From Conchocele bisecta (lineage: Eukaryota; Mollusca; Bivalvia; Lucinida; Thyasiridae): 64,000 nucleotides of DNA. The position numbers and the translations under genes were made by a program. Within the stretch, counting starts at the first letter, position 1; the number at the start of each line of letters is the position of its first letter. Below the pieces are notes generated by a model that was not told the DNA's origin, did no database searches, and saw nothing but the letters and a program-made list of their open reading frames with translations. The stretch spans positions 87,036,433 through 87,100,432 of the forward strand of contig CM055275.1 in the NCBI GenBank assembly GCA_029237695.1, read 5' to 3'. Below, in pieces: positions 1-12,700 of the stretch.

Positions 1-185
1 CCTGAGCACAGTCTCATCCTCAGCTAATCTATCGTCCTATGCCCGTGCTTAGAACATTTTCTGAAGAGCACATTCTCAAAATTTGTGCCCTTTAAACGGG
101 ACACATTTGATTGGTTGAGGTTGAGCTGTCCAAATTAACTTCCTATGCTTGAAAACCTTCCGAGCACATTCTACAAATTTGTACT

Positions 186-427
186 CTTGACCCTTAGACC
201 GCTATCTAAATTTGTTGTCGTCTGCTGTTTATTTTCTATTTTCCAGTTTTATCATCAAAAACATGCTTTGACAGCACTTTAGAATAATTTACAACATAGG
301 TTGACAGCACTTTAGAATCATTTTGTGAAGTGCTGTCAAACCATGTTTTTATTGAGAAATAAGGCAAGGTATAAAAGCAACAGCAGACGACAATTGCTGT
401 GAGTAGCGCCAGCGGTCTAAGGGTTAA
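186..427. mobile_element. piggyBac-like foldback MITE, family A
   Basis: Termini CCCTTAGACCGCTATC and its inverse, internal inverted arms with GTCGTCTGCTG / CAGCAGACGAC and TGACAGCACTT / AAGTGCTGTCA. The right end is flanked by TTAA; the left TTAA has decayed to TTGA. It splits a diverged repeat that has GAGCACA..CTCAAAA on both sides (45-180 and 530-560). Confidence 0.75.
348..353 (-). promoter_or_regulatory. Candidate poly(A) signal AATAAA of the M13 gene
   Basis: On the minus strand the first AATAAA after the stop codon is here, about 300 bp downstream and inside a piggyBac-like MITE; a second lies at 228-233. I saw none between 354 and 649. Whether either is used is unknown. Confidence 0.3.
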
Positions 428-649
428 ACTTAGTTTGATTGGCTGAGACTTGTCACAGCCTTCACCTATTAAACTTCCTTATTTTGAGCAAGAGAAGACA
501 AATGTTCTGTGTACATACTCCATTCTCATGCTCGAAACATTCCGAGCACAATCTCAAAAATCGGCCAATACAGCTCGGGTTAATAGCCTGCTACGTTATC
601 ACAGCTGGAGGTCAAGGTCGCCACGCCAACCTCGTGTGACCTTGACCCT

Positions 650-749
650 TCACCACACGACACATTTCTTGGCTGGATTCATCGCCGAACCCAGCGAGCA
701 GTTAAATGCCTCGGCGAAATACTCGGAATTGGACATTGTCCCTAATACC
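650..749 (-). CDS. M13 peptidase exon 18: C-terminus and stop
   Basis: Last base of Arg756, residues 757-788 and TGA (652-650). [20 protein letters not shown] then PAKKCVVW ends in the family hallmark CxxW. C773 and C785 complete two conserved disulfides; N772 is in an NCS sequon. The usual Arg after the last Cys (CRVW) is Val786. Acceptor tttgtgtttcag. Confidence 0.97.
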
Positions 750-3700
750 CTGAAACACAAACCAACAGAATATAAACCCCTGGCTGAGAAAAAAATGGAA
801 GTGAATGGGTTTAACGTCCCGACAACAGCAAAGGTCATATAGAGCCGGGACCACAGTGTAAAGTCTCATCTGACAGACCAGTGGGATAGAAATACTATGC
901 AAGTATTTTTCACACCTATAGTGAGTACTGAACTGACCTCCGGTATTGAAGTCCAATGTCATATCCCCTAGGCGACTGTCCATCCCTCGGTGAATAAAGG
1001 GAGTTACTTGAGACCAGCGTAGTCCCAGATCAGCCTGCGCAACTGCGCAGTCTGATCAGGGCCTACGCTGTTCGCCATTCACTAAAGTAGGTTGCCCGCA
1101 ATCAGCAATATTAGTATTTATTTAACGGCTTGTCAATGGCTAAAGTTATTTTAGGCCAGGTTAACACGGTCGAATCTTATAACTCACCTATACGAATGGG
1201 GATGGGGCGGGGTCTCAAAATCAGGCTGTTAAACACTGTTAAATAAATAAATTTGCACCACAGCCACAACTCACCTGAACTGCGCTATAGAATGTTCGTC
1301 CGTTAGTATCGCCTGTTTCGCATACTCTGGTGTATACTTGGTGCACCATAGCTAGGGGAGAGATAAAGCACAAGTAAAATAACAAACACCTAGAACAGGC
1401 GAGCACAGGCTCACGGATATCCCCGGCCGCAGCCTGGATCGACAAACAGAAACTTTAACACAAATCTTATAGACGGACAGATGGGTGAACAAACGGAAAT
1501 ATGAAAACTATAAACCCCTCGACATACTTTTTATGCCCGGGCGGGGCGTCTATTTGAATCACCACTGGCTCCAAAGTCCTGGGTTGGCGTTCAATAGAGG
1601 CAAATGTTATCGAGTCAAGGGAAAAATTATAAAAAATACAATGTAAAACTGTAAACATAACATAACGAAGGGACGTTACTCTCACCCTCTCAACGCGCGT
1701 ATGTGCCGTATAACATTTCTGATATCCTGTCAATACGACCTAATCACTGCGTATGAATATGTGCAGTGACTGGGGTTATTTTTTTTTTGCATTTTAAAGC
1801 CATTTGTAGGTGTTGACGGGATAAATAAAATAGTAGGTTAGTGTCGTGAATGGGGAAAATATCTGGCACGGCACGGAAACGGGATCCCGCTCATCCCGTT
1901 TCCTAAGCCTTGCCAGATATTTTTTCCCATTCACGGCACTAACCTACTATTCTCTATATACTTGCTCTGAAGTCCTGGGTGGGCATTTAATAGAGGCAAC
2001 TGTTATTGAGTGAAGGAAAAAAAAACAAAAAAAACAAGTATATGAGGTACATGGCAGACTGTGCACAATATATTATTACCTGAGCAAAGCCTATGAAGAA
2101 CAGCTGATCAGCGGAATACGGAAACTCGGGGAGGGAGTTCGGGTCCCCAGCCGTGTCACCTTGGGAGCTCTTGTAAGCCAGATACCCCATCTTCAGCCCA
2201 CCGTTGTCCGCGATGTTTTCTGAGAGAGTCGTCTTCCCATCCAACTGCAAGATGCGATACATATTGTGTTACTACTCTCTGTTCCACATTTTGCTGCCGA
2301 CAAACTTTTGGCTATTAAACACATTAAATGTAAAAAATATTTAAAAGTAAGTACTTTTTCATAAATAACAAAAAAATCACCCTCCCCAAAAAAATATATT
2401 TGATGAAATTCCATCAAATATTGATTTTATTACGAAAAAAAAAAAAGATTCCTACTGGAATTTAACATGGGGAGTCAATTTCCAAAAGTTTTCGTTTTTT
2501 GATCCTGAAGGATCAAAAAACTATTTATTTTGGAAATTGACTCCGAAACCTGGCGAGATAGTTTGAAAATTTGAAAATGATTTACCGGTAACTAAGAAAA
2601 CAAAAGTTAGATTTTGAAAATCGGTCCACAAATAAAAAAATATTTCCATCCAACTGCATGATGCAATATATATTGTGTTTCTTCATACTGTCTGTTCCAC
2701 ACTTTGCTGCCGATGAACTTTTAGCTATTAAGTAAATTAAATTTGAAAATAATTAAATTTTTTACTTTTTCATCAATAACAAAAAAGTCACCCTCCCCAA
2801 ATTGTTTTGTTTGATAAAAATCCATCAAATATTGATTTTATTGCGAGAAAAATTAATTTCCTGACAAAACGTGGAACAGACAGTAGCAGATCCTTGACAA
2901 AACACATTTTCAATAGTGCATTATACTCGACAAAATGCTTCATACACTCGATATAATATGCATGAAACCGTACCCAAAAATGGATTCAGACCACTGAACT
3001 CTGGTTGGTAAAAATTCTTCCCAACAATTTAATTTTAGTATTCGTAAAAAGTACCCGACAATAACATCTGTTTATAGAGTAATTTGATTGAATTGTGAAA
3101 ACCGTATCAAATTGAATATAAGTGTTTGGAGGGCGACCTTTTTGTTATTGATGAAAAATTACAGTGGAACCTCTCTAAACCGGACACCCTGGGAGGTTCC
3201 CAGTACAGTGTAACCTTTCTAAACCGGACACCCTGGGAGGTCCCCAGTACAGTGGAACCTCTCTAAACCGGACACCCTGGGAGGTCCCCAGTACAGTGGA
3301 ACCTCTCTAAACCAGACACCCTGGCTCTCTAAACCGGACACCCTGGGAGGTCCCCAGTACAGTGGAACCTCTCTAAACCGGACACCCTGGGAGGTCCCCA
3401 GTACAGTGGAACCTCTCTAAACCAGACACCCTGGGAGGTCCCCAGTACAGTGTAACCTCTCTAACCCAGACACCCTGGGAGGTCCCCAGTACAGTGTTAC
3501 CTCTCTAAACCAGACACCCTGGGAGGTCCCCAGTACAGTGGACCTAAACCGGCCCTCGTAAACCAGGACACCCTGGGAGGTCCCCGATACAGTGTAACCT
3601 GGAAATCTCAGGAAACCCAGACACCCTGGGAGGTTTATTACCCAGTTGTACCCCGGGGAGGTGTAACTCTCAGTAAAACCAACCTCTCTAAACCCGGACA

Positions 3701-6700
3701 CCCCCTGGGAGTCCCCAGTACAGTGGAAACCTCTCTAAACCCCAGACACCCTGGGAGGTCAGTACCTGGGAACCCTCTAAACCAAACACCCTGGGAGGTC
3801 CCCCAGTACAGTGGAACCTCTCTAGACCGGTACACACTGTGGAGGACCCCGGAGTACAGTGTAACCTCTCTAAACCGGACACCCTCCCCGGGAGGTCCCC
3901 AGTACAGTGGAACCTCTCTAAACCGGACACCCTGGGAGGTCCCCAGTACAGTGGAACCTCTCTAAACCGGACACCCTGGGAGGTCCCCAGTACAGTGGAA
4001 CCTCTCTAAACCGGACACACTGGGAGGTCCCCAGTACAGTGGAACCTCTCTAAACCGGACACCATGGGAGGCCTGGGAGGTCGCCAGTACAGTGGAACCT
4101 CTCTAAACCGGACACTGGGTCAGGTACCCCATGTACAGTGGAACCTAACTCTAAACCGGACACCCTGGGAGGTCCCAGTACAGTGGAACCTCTCTAAACC
4201 GGACACCCTGGGAGGTCCCCCAGTACAGTGATAACCTCTCTAAACCAAACCTGACACCCTGGGAGGTCCCCAGTACAGTGGAACCTCTCTAAAGCGGACA
4301 CACTGGGAGGTCCCCAGTACAGTGGAGTGAGTGAGTGAGTGAATAGGGTTTAACGTCCGCTTTTCTGACATAGAGGTACAAGCCTCAGGGAGTCTACACG
4401 CAGACGGGTCAACGGGGTCGTGTCCCGTATCCACCTGTCCGAGGGGGGTAAATCCCAACTTCAGAACTCAATATTTACAATCAAAATATATATTCAGTCC
4501 TGAAATTAGAACAACCTGATCTGGTGCCAGGCCCTCGCCACACCAGCATCATTTATCCCATCCCCTAAAAGTAATAGGAGTATCGCTAATCTTACTTTTA
4601 TATATAGGGCATAGCCTGACTCAACTCTCACATACAAGAAAGCCAAAAATGTACATGAGGGTCAAACCCGGTATAGTGGGTTCCGGAAAGTATGAACCCA
4701 ATCGTTAAGCCAGTTTAGTCGCCTTTTACGACAAGCAATGGCTACTGCAGCACTATTCTCAGGATCAGTTGATCCCGCCCCGGTGCCTGCACGGGGCCCA
4801 GTACAGTGGAACCTCTCTAAAGCGGACACCCTGGGAGGTCCCCAGTACAGTGGAACCTCTCTAAACCGGACACCCTGGGAGGTCCCCAGTACACAGACAC
4901 CCTGGGAGGTCCCCAGTACAGTGGAACCTCTCTAAACCAGACACCCTGGGAGGTCCCCAGTACAGTGAAACCTCTCTACACCGGACACCCTGGGAGGTTC
5001 TCAGTACAGTGGAACCTCTCTAAACCGGACACACTGGGAGGTCCCCAGTACAGTGGAACCTCTCTAAACCGGACACCCTGTGAGGTCCCCAGTACAGTGG
5101 GAGGTCCCCATGGTGTCCGGTTTAGAGGGATTCCACTGTAATTAAGCACTCGATGAACAGTTCCAGTAATTTACAATCAAGAGCACACACAACAATGGTA
5201 TAAATTACAGTGCAATCCATCTAATTAAACATAGTAGGGTTGACAGGCTGATCGGTTTATAGAGGTTTCACTGTAGTTACATTTAAATATTTGTTTGAGG
5301 CTAAATATTGCCAACTTACATGTGTATCATCGATGGTAAAGTTGCTATACTGATCCACTATGCACTGGCTATGCTCGGTGAATCCCTCGGACGACGAGTT
5401 TGACCACCAATTCCTCATGTTGCCGAGTATATCAAACTCACGCCCTGTAATAGGAGATTTTATTACCCAACAAGTTGATATTCCGTAGTTTTGACCAATT
5501 CCCTGGGTTTTGAAGTGCCTGGGCAATAGTTCCCAGTGCCTGTGGAATAGTCAAAACTATTTTCACCACAGAAACTCACAACGTCACAAAATTGAACATA
5601 ATTTAGATTCGTCTGTCGACGCGCCCTGCCAAATTTACGTCCATTGTGTCACATACACTGTTACAGGTCGAGTAATAAAACAGTTATTTCATGGTAATGC
5701 GGGGAAGAGTCAAAACATATGGCCAATAGTTTTGACTGTTCCCAGAATGACCATGAAATAACTGTATAATACGCTAAATAGAAAACAGACACACGGTCGG
5801 CTTGGTGATAGGATGGTATAATATACTTTATTGCATAAAATGGGCGCTCGCAGTGTATTGACTCAGTGTAATAAACATCATAATACACTAGTGTAATAAA
5901 TATGCAAATTAACTTGTCACAGAAAACAGGTTTGGTGACAAATTCAGCTTCAATGTATGGTGATGTGCTTATGCAAGAACTAGAATCTAACATTTGTGTT
6001 GATTTAATATGATATTTATTAAACAAGTTTACTGATTTCATAAGAAACTCGGTACAGCCTCTTTTTTTATGAAATCAGTAAACTTGTTTAATAAATATCA
6101 TATTAAATCATCACTTGTGTAATATTGTTACACTATCGAATTGGCTTGATGTGTACAGACTGTTACCATATTTTATCAGGTAACCTGCCCTGTATTCATT
6201 GAATACGTACCGACTGATAACATATTGATAAAATTTGTTTGGAAAGCGTTAGGTGCGCAGAATTAGCCGACACCATTGTATACGGTCATATAGATGGGAA
6301 TGTTTTCCAACCAGTGTAGATCCAGATCAGCCTGTGCATCCGCAGTCTGATCAGCATCTTGCAAGTGCAAATTTAGGATCATCTGGAAATTTCAGTTGAT
6401 GGATTTACAATCTACAAGTCCAATAAATGTTTAAACTTTGTTAATGTGAAATTTACAGACTATCATAATTTTGCACTTACGAACATTTTAGTCGTACGAA
6501 GTTTAGTGAAACGACCGCCTGGTCCATTGCGAGGCACAGGTCACGTATATCCTTATATGAATCATTAAGGATGAATTCCTCATTATATGCCCTCCCATTC
6601 TCCATCCATACAATAGTAAGTAAGTAAGTATCGTCTTTACTTATAGAAGAAGCTCAGTTGGCCTAGCCAGTCTTCCCTGAGATCATCTATCTATCTATCT

Positions 6701-9700
6701 ACAAGTACACGTATATTTAACAAATAATAATGATACAAGTACATGTAAACATGAGTCACAATGTAACAATCACAGGAGTATGATTTTCTTATATATATGT
6801 GAAAGTTAACAATGAAAGTTAAGACATCATAAAGCTTCAAGTCAAGTCAATTTATGATACATACCTCTATCGTCAAATCCATGGGTCAGCTCGTGCCCCA
6901 TTATCATGCCAAACGAGCCAAAATTAAAAGATCTGAAATGAGGGGAAACATATTATTATCCATTTAAAAATATGTACAAAGGTGATTTGAATGGGTGATC
7001 ACATCAGTAACCTATTTCACCAACATTGCAAACATACTTTTCTAGCAATTAAACTATACTTTGAGGGAGAAATTTTCAATTTAAGGATAAATTTATTAAT
7101 TTTTATTACCGGTATACTGAATTTATTACATTATCACAGCCAAAATGGCTGTGATAACGTAATAAATTCAGTATAATATTTCTGCATACTTTTAATCATC
7201 AAATATATGCAGTCGTTAGTTCTATATGAAATAATGCATTTCATGAAAAATAAATGATTACTCCCTCCAAGTATACTTTACTAGATAAGTATACTTTGCT
7301 AGATAAGTATACTTTGCTAGATAAGTACACTTTGCTAGATAAGTACACTTTGCTAGATAAGTACACTTTGCTAGATAAGTATACTTTGCTAGATAAGTAC
7401 ACTTTGCTAGATAAGTACACTTTGCTAGATAAGTACACTTTGCAATGTTGGTGAAATAGGCTACAGATATGCATAGAAAGTTATGAATAGAAAATTATTA
7501 ATCTGATAGTAAAATTGGTATCATTTGTCTGAACCTGTTCATCTATGTCTCAAGGAATAGCAATTTGCAATCATAAATCAGATAAATTCATTACCGGTAA
7601 TTGTGAAAAAGTTAAAATACTCCATTTGTTTAGGTGAACATGAATTGCTATTCAACCAAATTGCAACGAGTTGGTGTTTTATTCTGCAGTAATGTGATAA
7701 AACAGGGGAATGTGATAAAACAGGGGAGATAATTTGGCAATGCTATCGTGTACTACGAGGCATACTTTACGAAACATGCTTTTATGTTGTGATAAATAAA
7801 TGAAAATGTAAAGAAGTGACATCTGCTATTGTTGAACTATTTACTAGTTTAGCCTAGACATTTCCCAGCATGCAAAGATAAACAAGTGAAATATGGGAGA
7901 CTGCCCTGCCTCTGATCCGTTTGTAATGTTTACTTTGTAAATTACCAATAGCAGGTCAAATGCTAGTCGAGTACACGTATCATTATAACACTTCAGAACA
8001 ATGTCAATGGTTCCGAGTGCACGTATGGGATCTTTTTCCTTCAATTATTTAACAAAACTTACATTTGTATACATTATATGCATTCTTGTCACATTCCCAT
8101 TTACTGATCCTTTACTGAAGGAGAAGAATTCACATAAGCTCTGTGAGCTTGTTTTCTAATTCTTATTCACCGTTACTTAGTATGTATTTTGATGCATGCA
8201 TGTATATTATTTGAAATAAATATTGTTCAAACTAAGTGGAATATGTACCTGGGTGATGCGGTGTTGAACATCGGGGGTTGGAGGATACCAGCGGGGAATG
8301 CGATGTGGTTGAAATCGGCGCTGTAATAGCCATTCACTGTCGTGGGGGTCATACTCCACCTGGTGGCGAAAAATACATAGAGGATCTTACATGAGTGATG
8401 ATTTAATATATTTATTAAACTCTTGTACTGATTTCATAAGAAACGAGGCCATGCCGAGTTTCTTATGAAATCAGTCAACAAGTTTAATTACTGACTTCAT
8501 AAGAAACTCGGCATGGCCTCGTTTCTTATGAAATCAGTCAACAAGTTTAATAAATATAATATTAAATCCACACAAATGTTAGGTTTTATTTATTGCATAA
8601 GCACAATATTACACATTGAAGTTGTACTGGTCATCTATCATGTTTTCTACAGCGGCCTAATTTGCATATTTATTACACTAGTATATTATGACTTTTATTA
8701 CACTGTGTTATTACACTGTGTGATCGCAAAAGTGAAATGGTTGGACGTCATTCAGTATGTCACATGATACAGTTAACCTATGAAACTTGTGAATTGCAAT
8801 GCTGTTATGTGACTGGCGGTTTGACACTGAAGCCTGGTGCGTGCACGTCTCGTTAACTTCCAACAACAAGACACGACACCGAATTCCAAATATAACATTG
8901 TACTTATTGCAAGCAGTTAATGATTAATTCTAATGCACTCTATAAATATCACGCAATCTGATTGGCTGATGGTCATACATTACAGGTATATCATTGTTGA
9001 TGAACGGTCGCAAATTATTTCAATATGTATTCCTACGCCAGTAGAAAGGAGTGCATTAGAAATAGGTTAACCGCATTGTAATTTTCAAATTTGCGGCGTA
9101 TATCACAAAATGATAGGTCGGAAAACATGTTTAATGGCTCCGCTAGCACGTCGCCATTAAACACATTTTCCGACCTATCATTTTCTGATATACGCCGCAA
9201 ATTTGAAAATTACAATACAGTTAACCATATATTTAACAGATGTTAATACAATGTAGTGAAAACGTCTGAATATTAGATTAATTTAGACAGAAAGAAAATC
9301 AAAATGCACTGATTTCATTGGTCAAGCAGCAGGGAAAAAGAGTCTTACAATATGCGATTAATTTACACGAAGATATTCAAAATGCAGTGCTTTCATTGGT
9401 GGAGAAACTAGGGAAAACGGTAAGTGAGAAACAATGTGCCGTACATACTCAGTTTTATCTGGAATGCTGCCAAGTCTCCGTAGATTCTTCTTCACATAAT
9501 AAATTTTTGAGGCAATATGACTGGCAAAGTAATCGCCTTCCACTAAGGTCAGCTGCAACATACAAATAAACTAGAAATGGACGCTTGTCGACAAGCGCAT
9601 GTATCCCCCTCCCCAGATACACAAGTAGTTTGAAAAAAGGGTGTTCGAGTTATGCTCCGGAGACAAAATCAGTGACGGAAAAACAAAGGGAGATAACTAA

Positions 9701-12700
9701 AGAATTAGTGATGCAAGAGTTGTCATTCTTTCGGGACACACCTTTAGGGTCGTGGTCTATGCATGTGTGAAGCTTCATGAAAATATTCCAAAGGGTGTTC
9801 GAGTTATGCTCCAGACACGAAATCAGTGCACGAAACAACAAAGGGAGATAACTAAGAAATTAACGACGCAAGAGTTGTCATTCTTACGTGCGACACACCT
9901 TTGGGTCGTCTTCTATGCATGTGTGAAGTTTAATAAACTAGAAAATGTGTTCATAGAACACGGATGTCCCACATATCGCTTTGATAATAAATGAGGCCAA
10001 ATTGCAAGTCAAAATTTTCTTTTACCTGAGCGTTAAAGTTTTTGAAGCACCAAGTATGTGACCTTGACCCTGGGCTTGGTGGGGGCAGGAACAAACGTGG
10101 AATTTTAGGCACAGGGCCGGTAGAGGACCATTAGAGTAAAAAAACAATGCATATAATGAAATATTGAAGCTGAATCCGTGAAAGAAAACAGAAATTATAA
10201 GATATTTACCTGAGCGTTAAAGTTTTTGAAGCACTAAGTATATGATGTAAACCTGGGCTTGGCGGGGGGGCGGGACGAACGTGGATTTGGCACAGGGCGG
10301 TAGAGGACCATTGAAGCAACGCATATGAGACATTAGAGCAACGATATATGTATGAAGTTGATCCGTGAATGCAAAGAAAAATTATAAAGATATTTACTGA
10401 AGCAGCATTAAAAGTTTTTGAAGCACCAAGTATGTGACCTTGACCCTGGATTGGCGGGGCAGGGACGAACGTGGATTTGGCACAGGGCGGGTAGAGGACC
10501 ATTAGAGCAATGCGTATATGAAATATGAAGATGATCCATGAAAGAAAACAGAAATTATAAGATATTTACCCGAGCGTTAAAGTTTTTGAAGCACTAAGTA
10601 TGTGACCTTGACCCTGGGCTTGGCGGGGGCAGGACGAACATGGATTTGGCACAGGGCGGTAGACGACCATTAGAGAAACGCGTATATGAAATATGAAGTT
10701 GATCCGTGAATGGAAATAAAAATTATAAGATATTTACCTGAGCGTTAAAGTTTTTGAAGCACCAAGTATGTGACCTTGACCCTGGGATTGGTGGGGCAGG
10801 ACGAACGTGGATTTGGCACAGGGCGGTAGAGGACCATTAGAGCAATGCGTATATGAAATATGAAGATGATCCATGAAAGAAAACAGAAAGTATAAGATAT
10901 TTACCCAAGCGTTAATGTTTTTGAAGCACTAAGTATGTGACCTTGACCCTGGGCTTGACGGGGGCACAGGATTTGGCACAGGGCGGTAGAGGACCATTAG
11001 AGCAATGCGTATATGAAATATGAAGCAGATCAGTCGAAGGATGAAGAAATTATGAGACATTTACCCGAGTGTTAAAGTTTTGTGACGGACGGACGGACGG
11101 GAGGACGGGACACACGTTCCTACGAATGAATACTTGTTGGGTTTTTACTGTATAAAAATACCCAACAAGAGTACCCAACACTATCCTAACCCTACCCAAT
11201 AAGATCCCTGTACGCTTACAACAAGTACCCATTCGTGTGTGCGGACGGACGGACGGACGGACGGACGGACGGACGGACGGACGGACGGACAAGGGTAACA
11301 CTAAATGCCCCCTCCACTATCGTGGTGGGGCATAAAAATATTCCAAAGGGTGTTCGAGTTATGCTCTGGATACAAAATCAGAGCAAGAAACAACAAAGGG
11401 AGATAAGTAAACAAGAATTCCGCGGAATCAGATGCCTCGCCTTGTCCTGCCTTGACCTCGAGCCTGGGCCCGAAAGCAATTTTCACTGGCCCGAACATAT
11501 TATACAATTATTGACTAGTGAACCAGATTATCAGATTATATTCTATGGCTCACTAGTCAATAATTGTTTTATTATATGATAATAGTCTGTATATAGCACT
11601 TACGACCTTATGCTACTAGACAAAAATTGAAAAAGAATTTGAAAAAAAAAAAAGAAAAAAAAAATGGAAAAAAAGTTTAAAAATTAAAAATAATAATGCT
11701 TGCTACTGGAGCCCAGAATTTTGTTTAATAGTCCTATATTTATCTACATATATCTGCACAGGTCCACATAATGCCACAATATTTTCAACACAGTTTACGG
11801 AAATGTAATATAATCATTTACCTGTATAAATTACCTGTAAGTAGTCAGTGGTCAGTTGCACATGCTAGCACATGCACATGTGAATAGTCTGTGTATAGCA
11901 CTTACGACCTTATGCTACTAGACAAAAATTGAAAAATAATTTGAAAAAAAAAATTAAAAAAAAAATGAAAAAAAAAAAAAAAAAAAAAAAAAATGAAAAA
12001 TAAAAGTTTAAAAATAATAATGCTTGCTATTGGAGACCAGAATTTTTTTTAATAGTCCTATATTTATCTACATATATCTGCACAGGTCCACATAATGCCA
12101 CAATATTTTCAACGCAGTACCCAATGTAGTAATTTACCTGTATAAATTACCTGGTCAACAGTGGTCAAGCACTGGACATCTGCACATGCTAGCCCATGCT
12201 AGCACATGGTTCTCCCAGTTTCTATTGTTCTCTCTACAGGTAAGGTGTACAGAGCACACTAGAAAAGGTGTACAGAGCAGACGAGAAAACAGGTCTTCAT
12301 GCATTATTGTCCAGTTTGTAGAGTGCGCAAAACAAAAAAGGGAGATAACTGAAAAATTAGCTACGCAAGAGTTGTCATTCTTGTGCGCGACACACCTCCG
12401 GGTCGTGGTCTATGCATGTGTGAAGTTTCATGAAAATATTCCAAAGGGTGGTCGAGTTATGCTCCGGACAGGAAATCAGTGAGCGAAAACAAAAAAGGGA
12501 GATAACTAAAAAATTAGCTATGCAAGAGTTGTCATTCTTGTGCACGACACACCTTCGGTTTGTGGTCTAATTGAATGTGTTAAGTTTCATAAAAATATTC
12601 CAAAGGGTGGTCGAGTTATGGTCAATCAGTGCGCGAAACAAAAAAGGGAGATAACTAAAAAATTAGCTATGCAAGAGTTGTCATTCTTGTGCGCCACACA

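Noticed and set aside
450..842. 130-codon open frame on the plus strand
   Set aside because: It is antisense to the last peptidase exon and its 3' flank and has no motif; the minus strand reads as the conserved C-terminus.
3417..3965. Several open frames on both strands rich in PWEVP / PGGCLV repeats
   Set aside because: They follow the 44-bp minisatellite and shift frame with it.
7241..7474. Repeated YTLLDK and KVYLSS open frames
   Set aside because: An 18-bp array is divisible by three, so open frames persist on both strands by chance.
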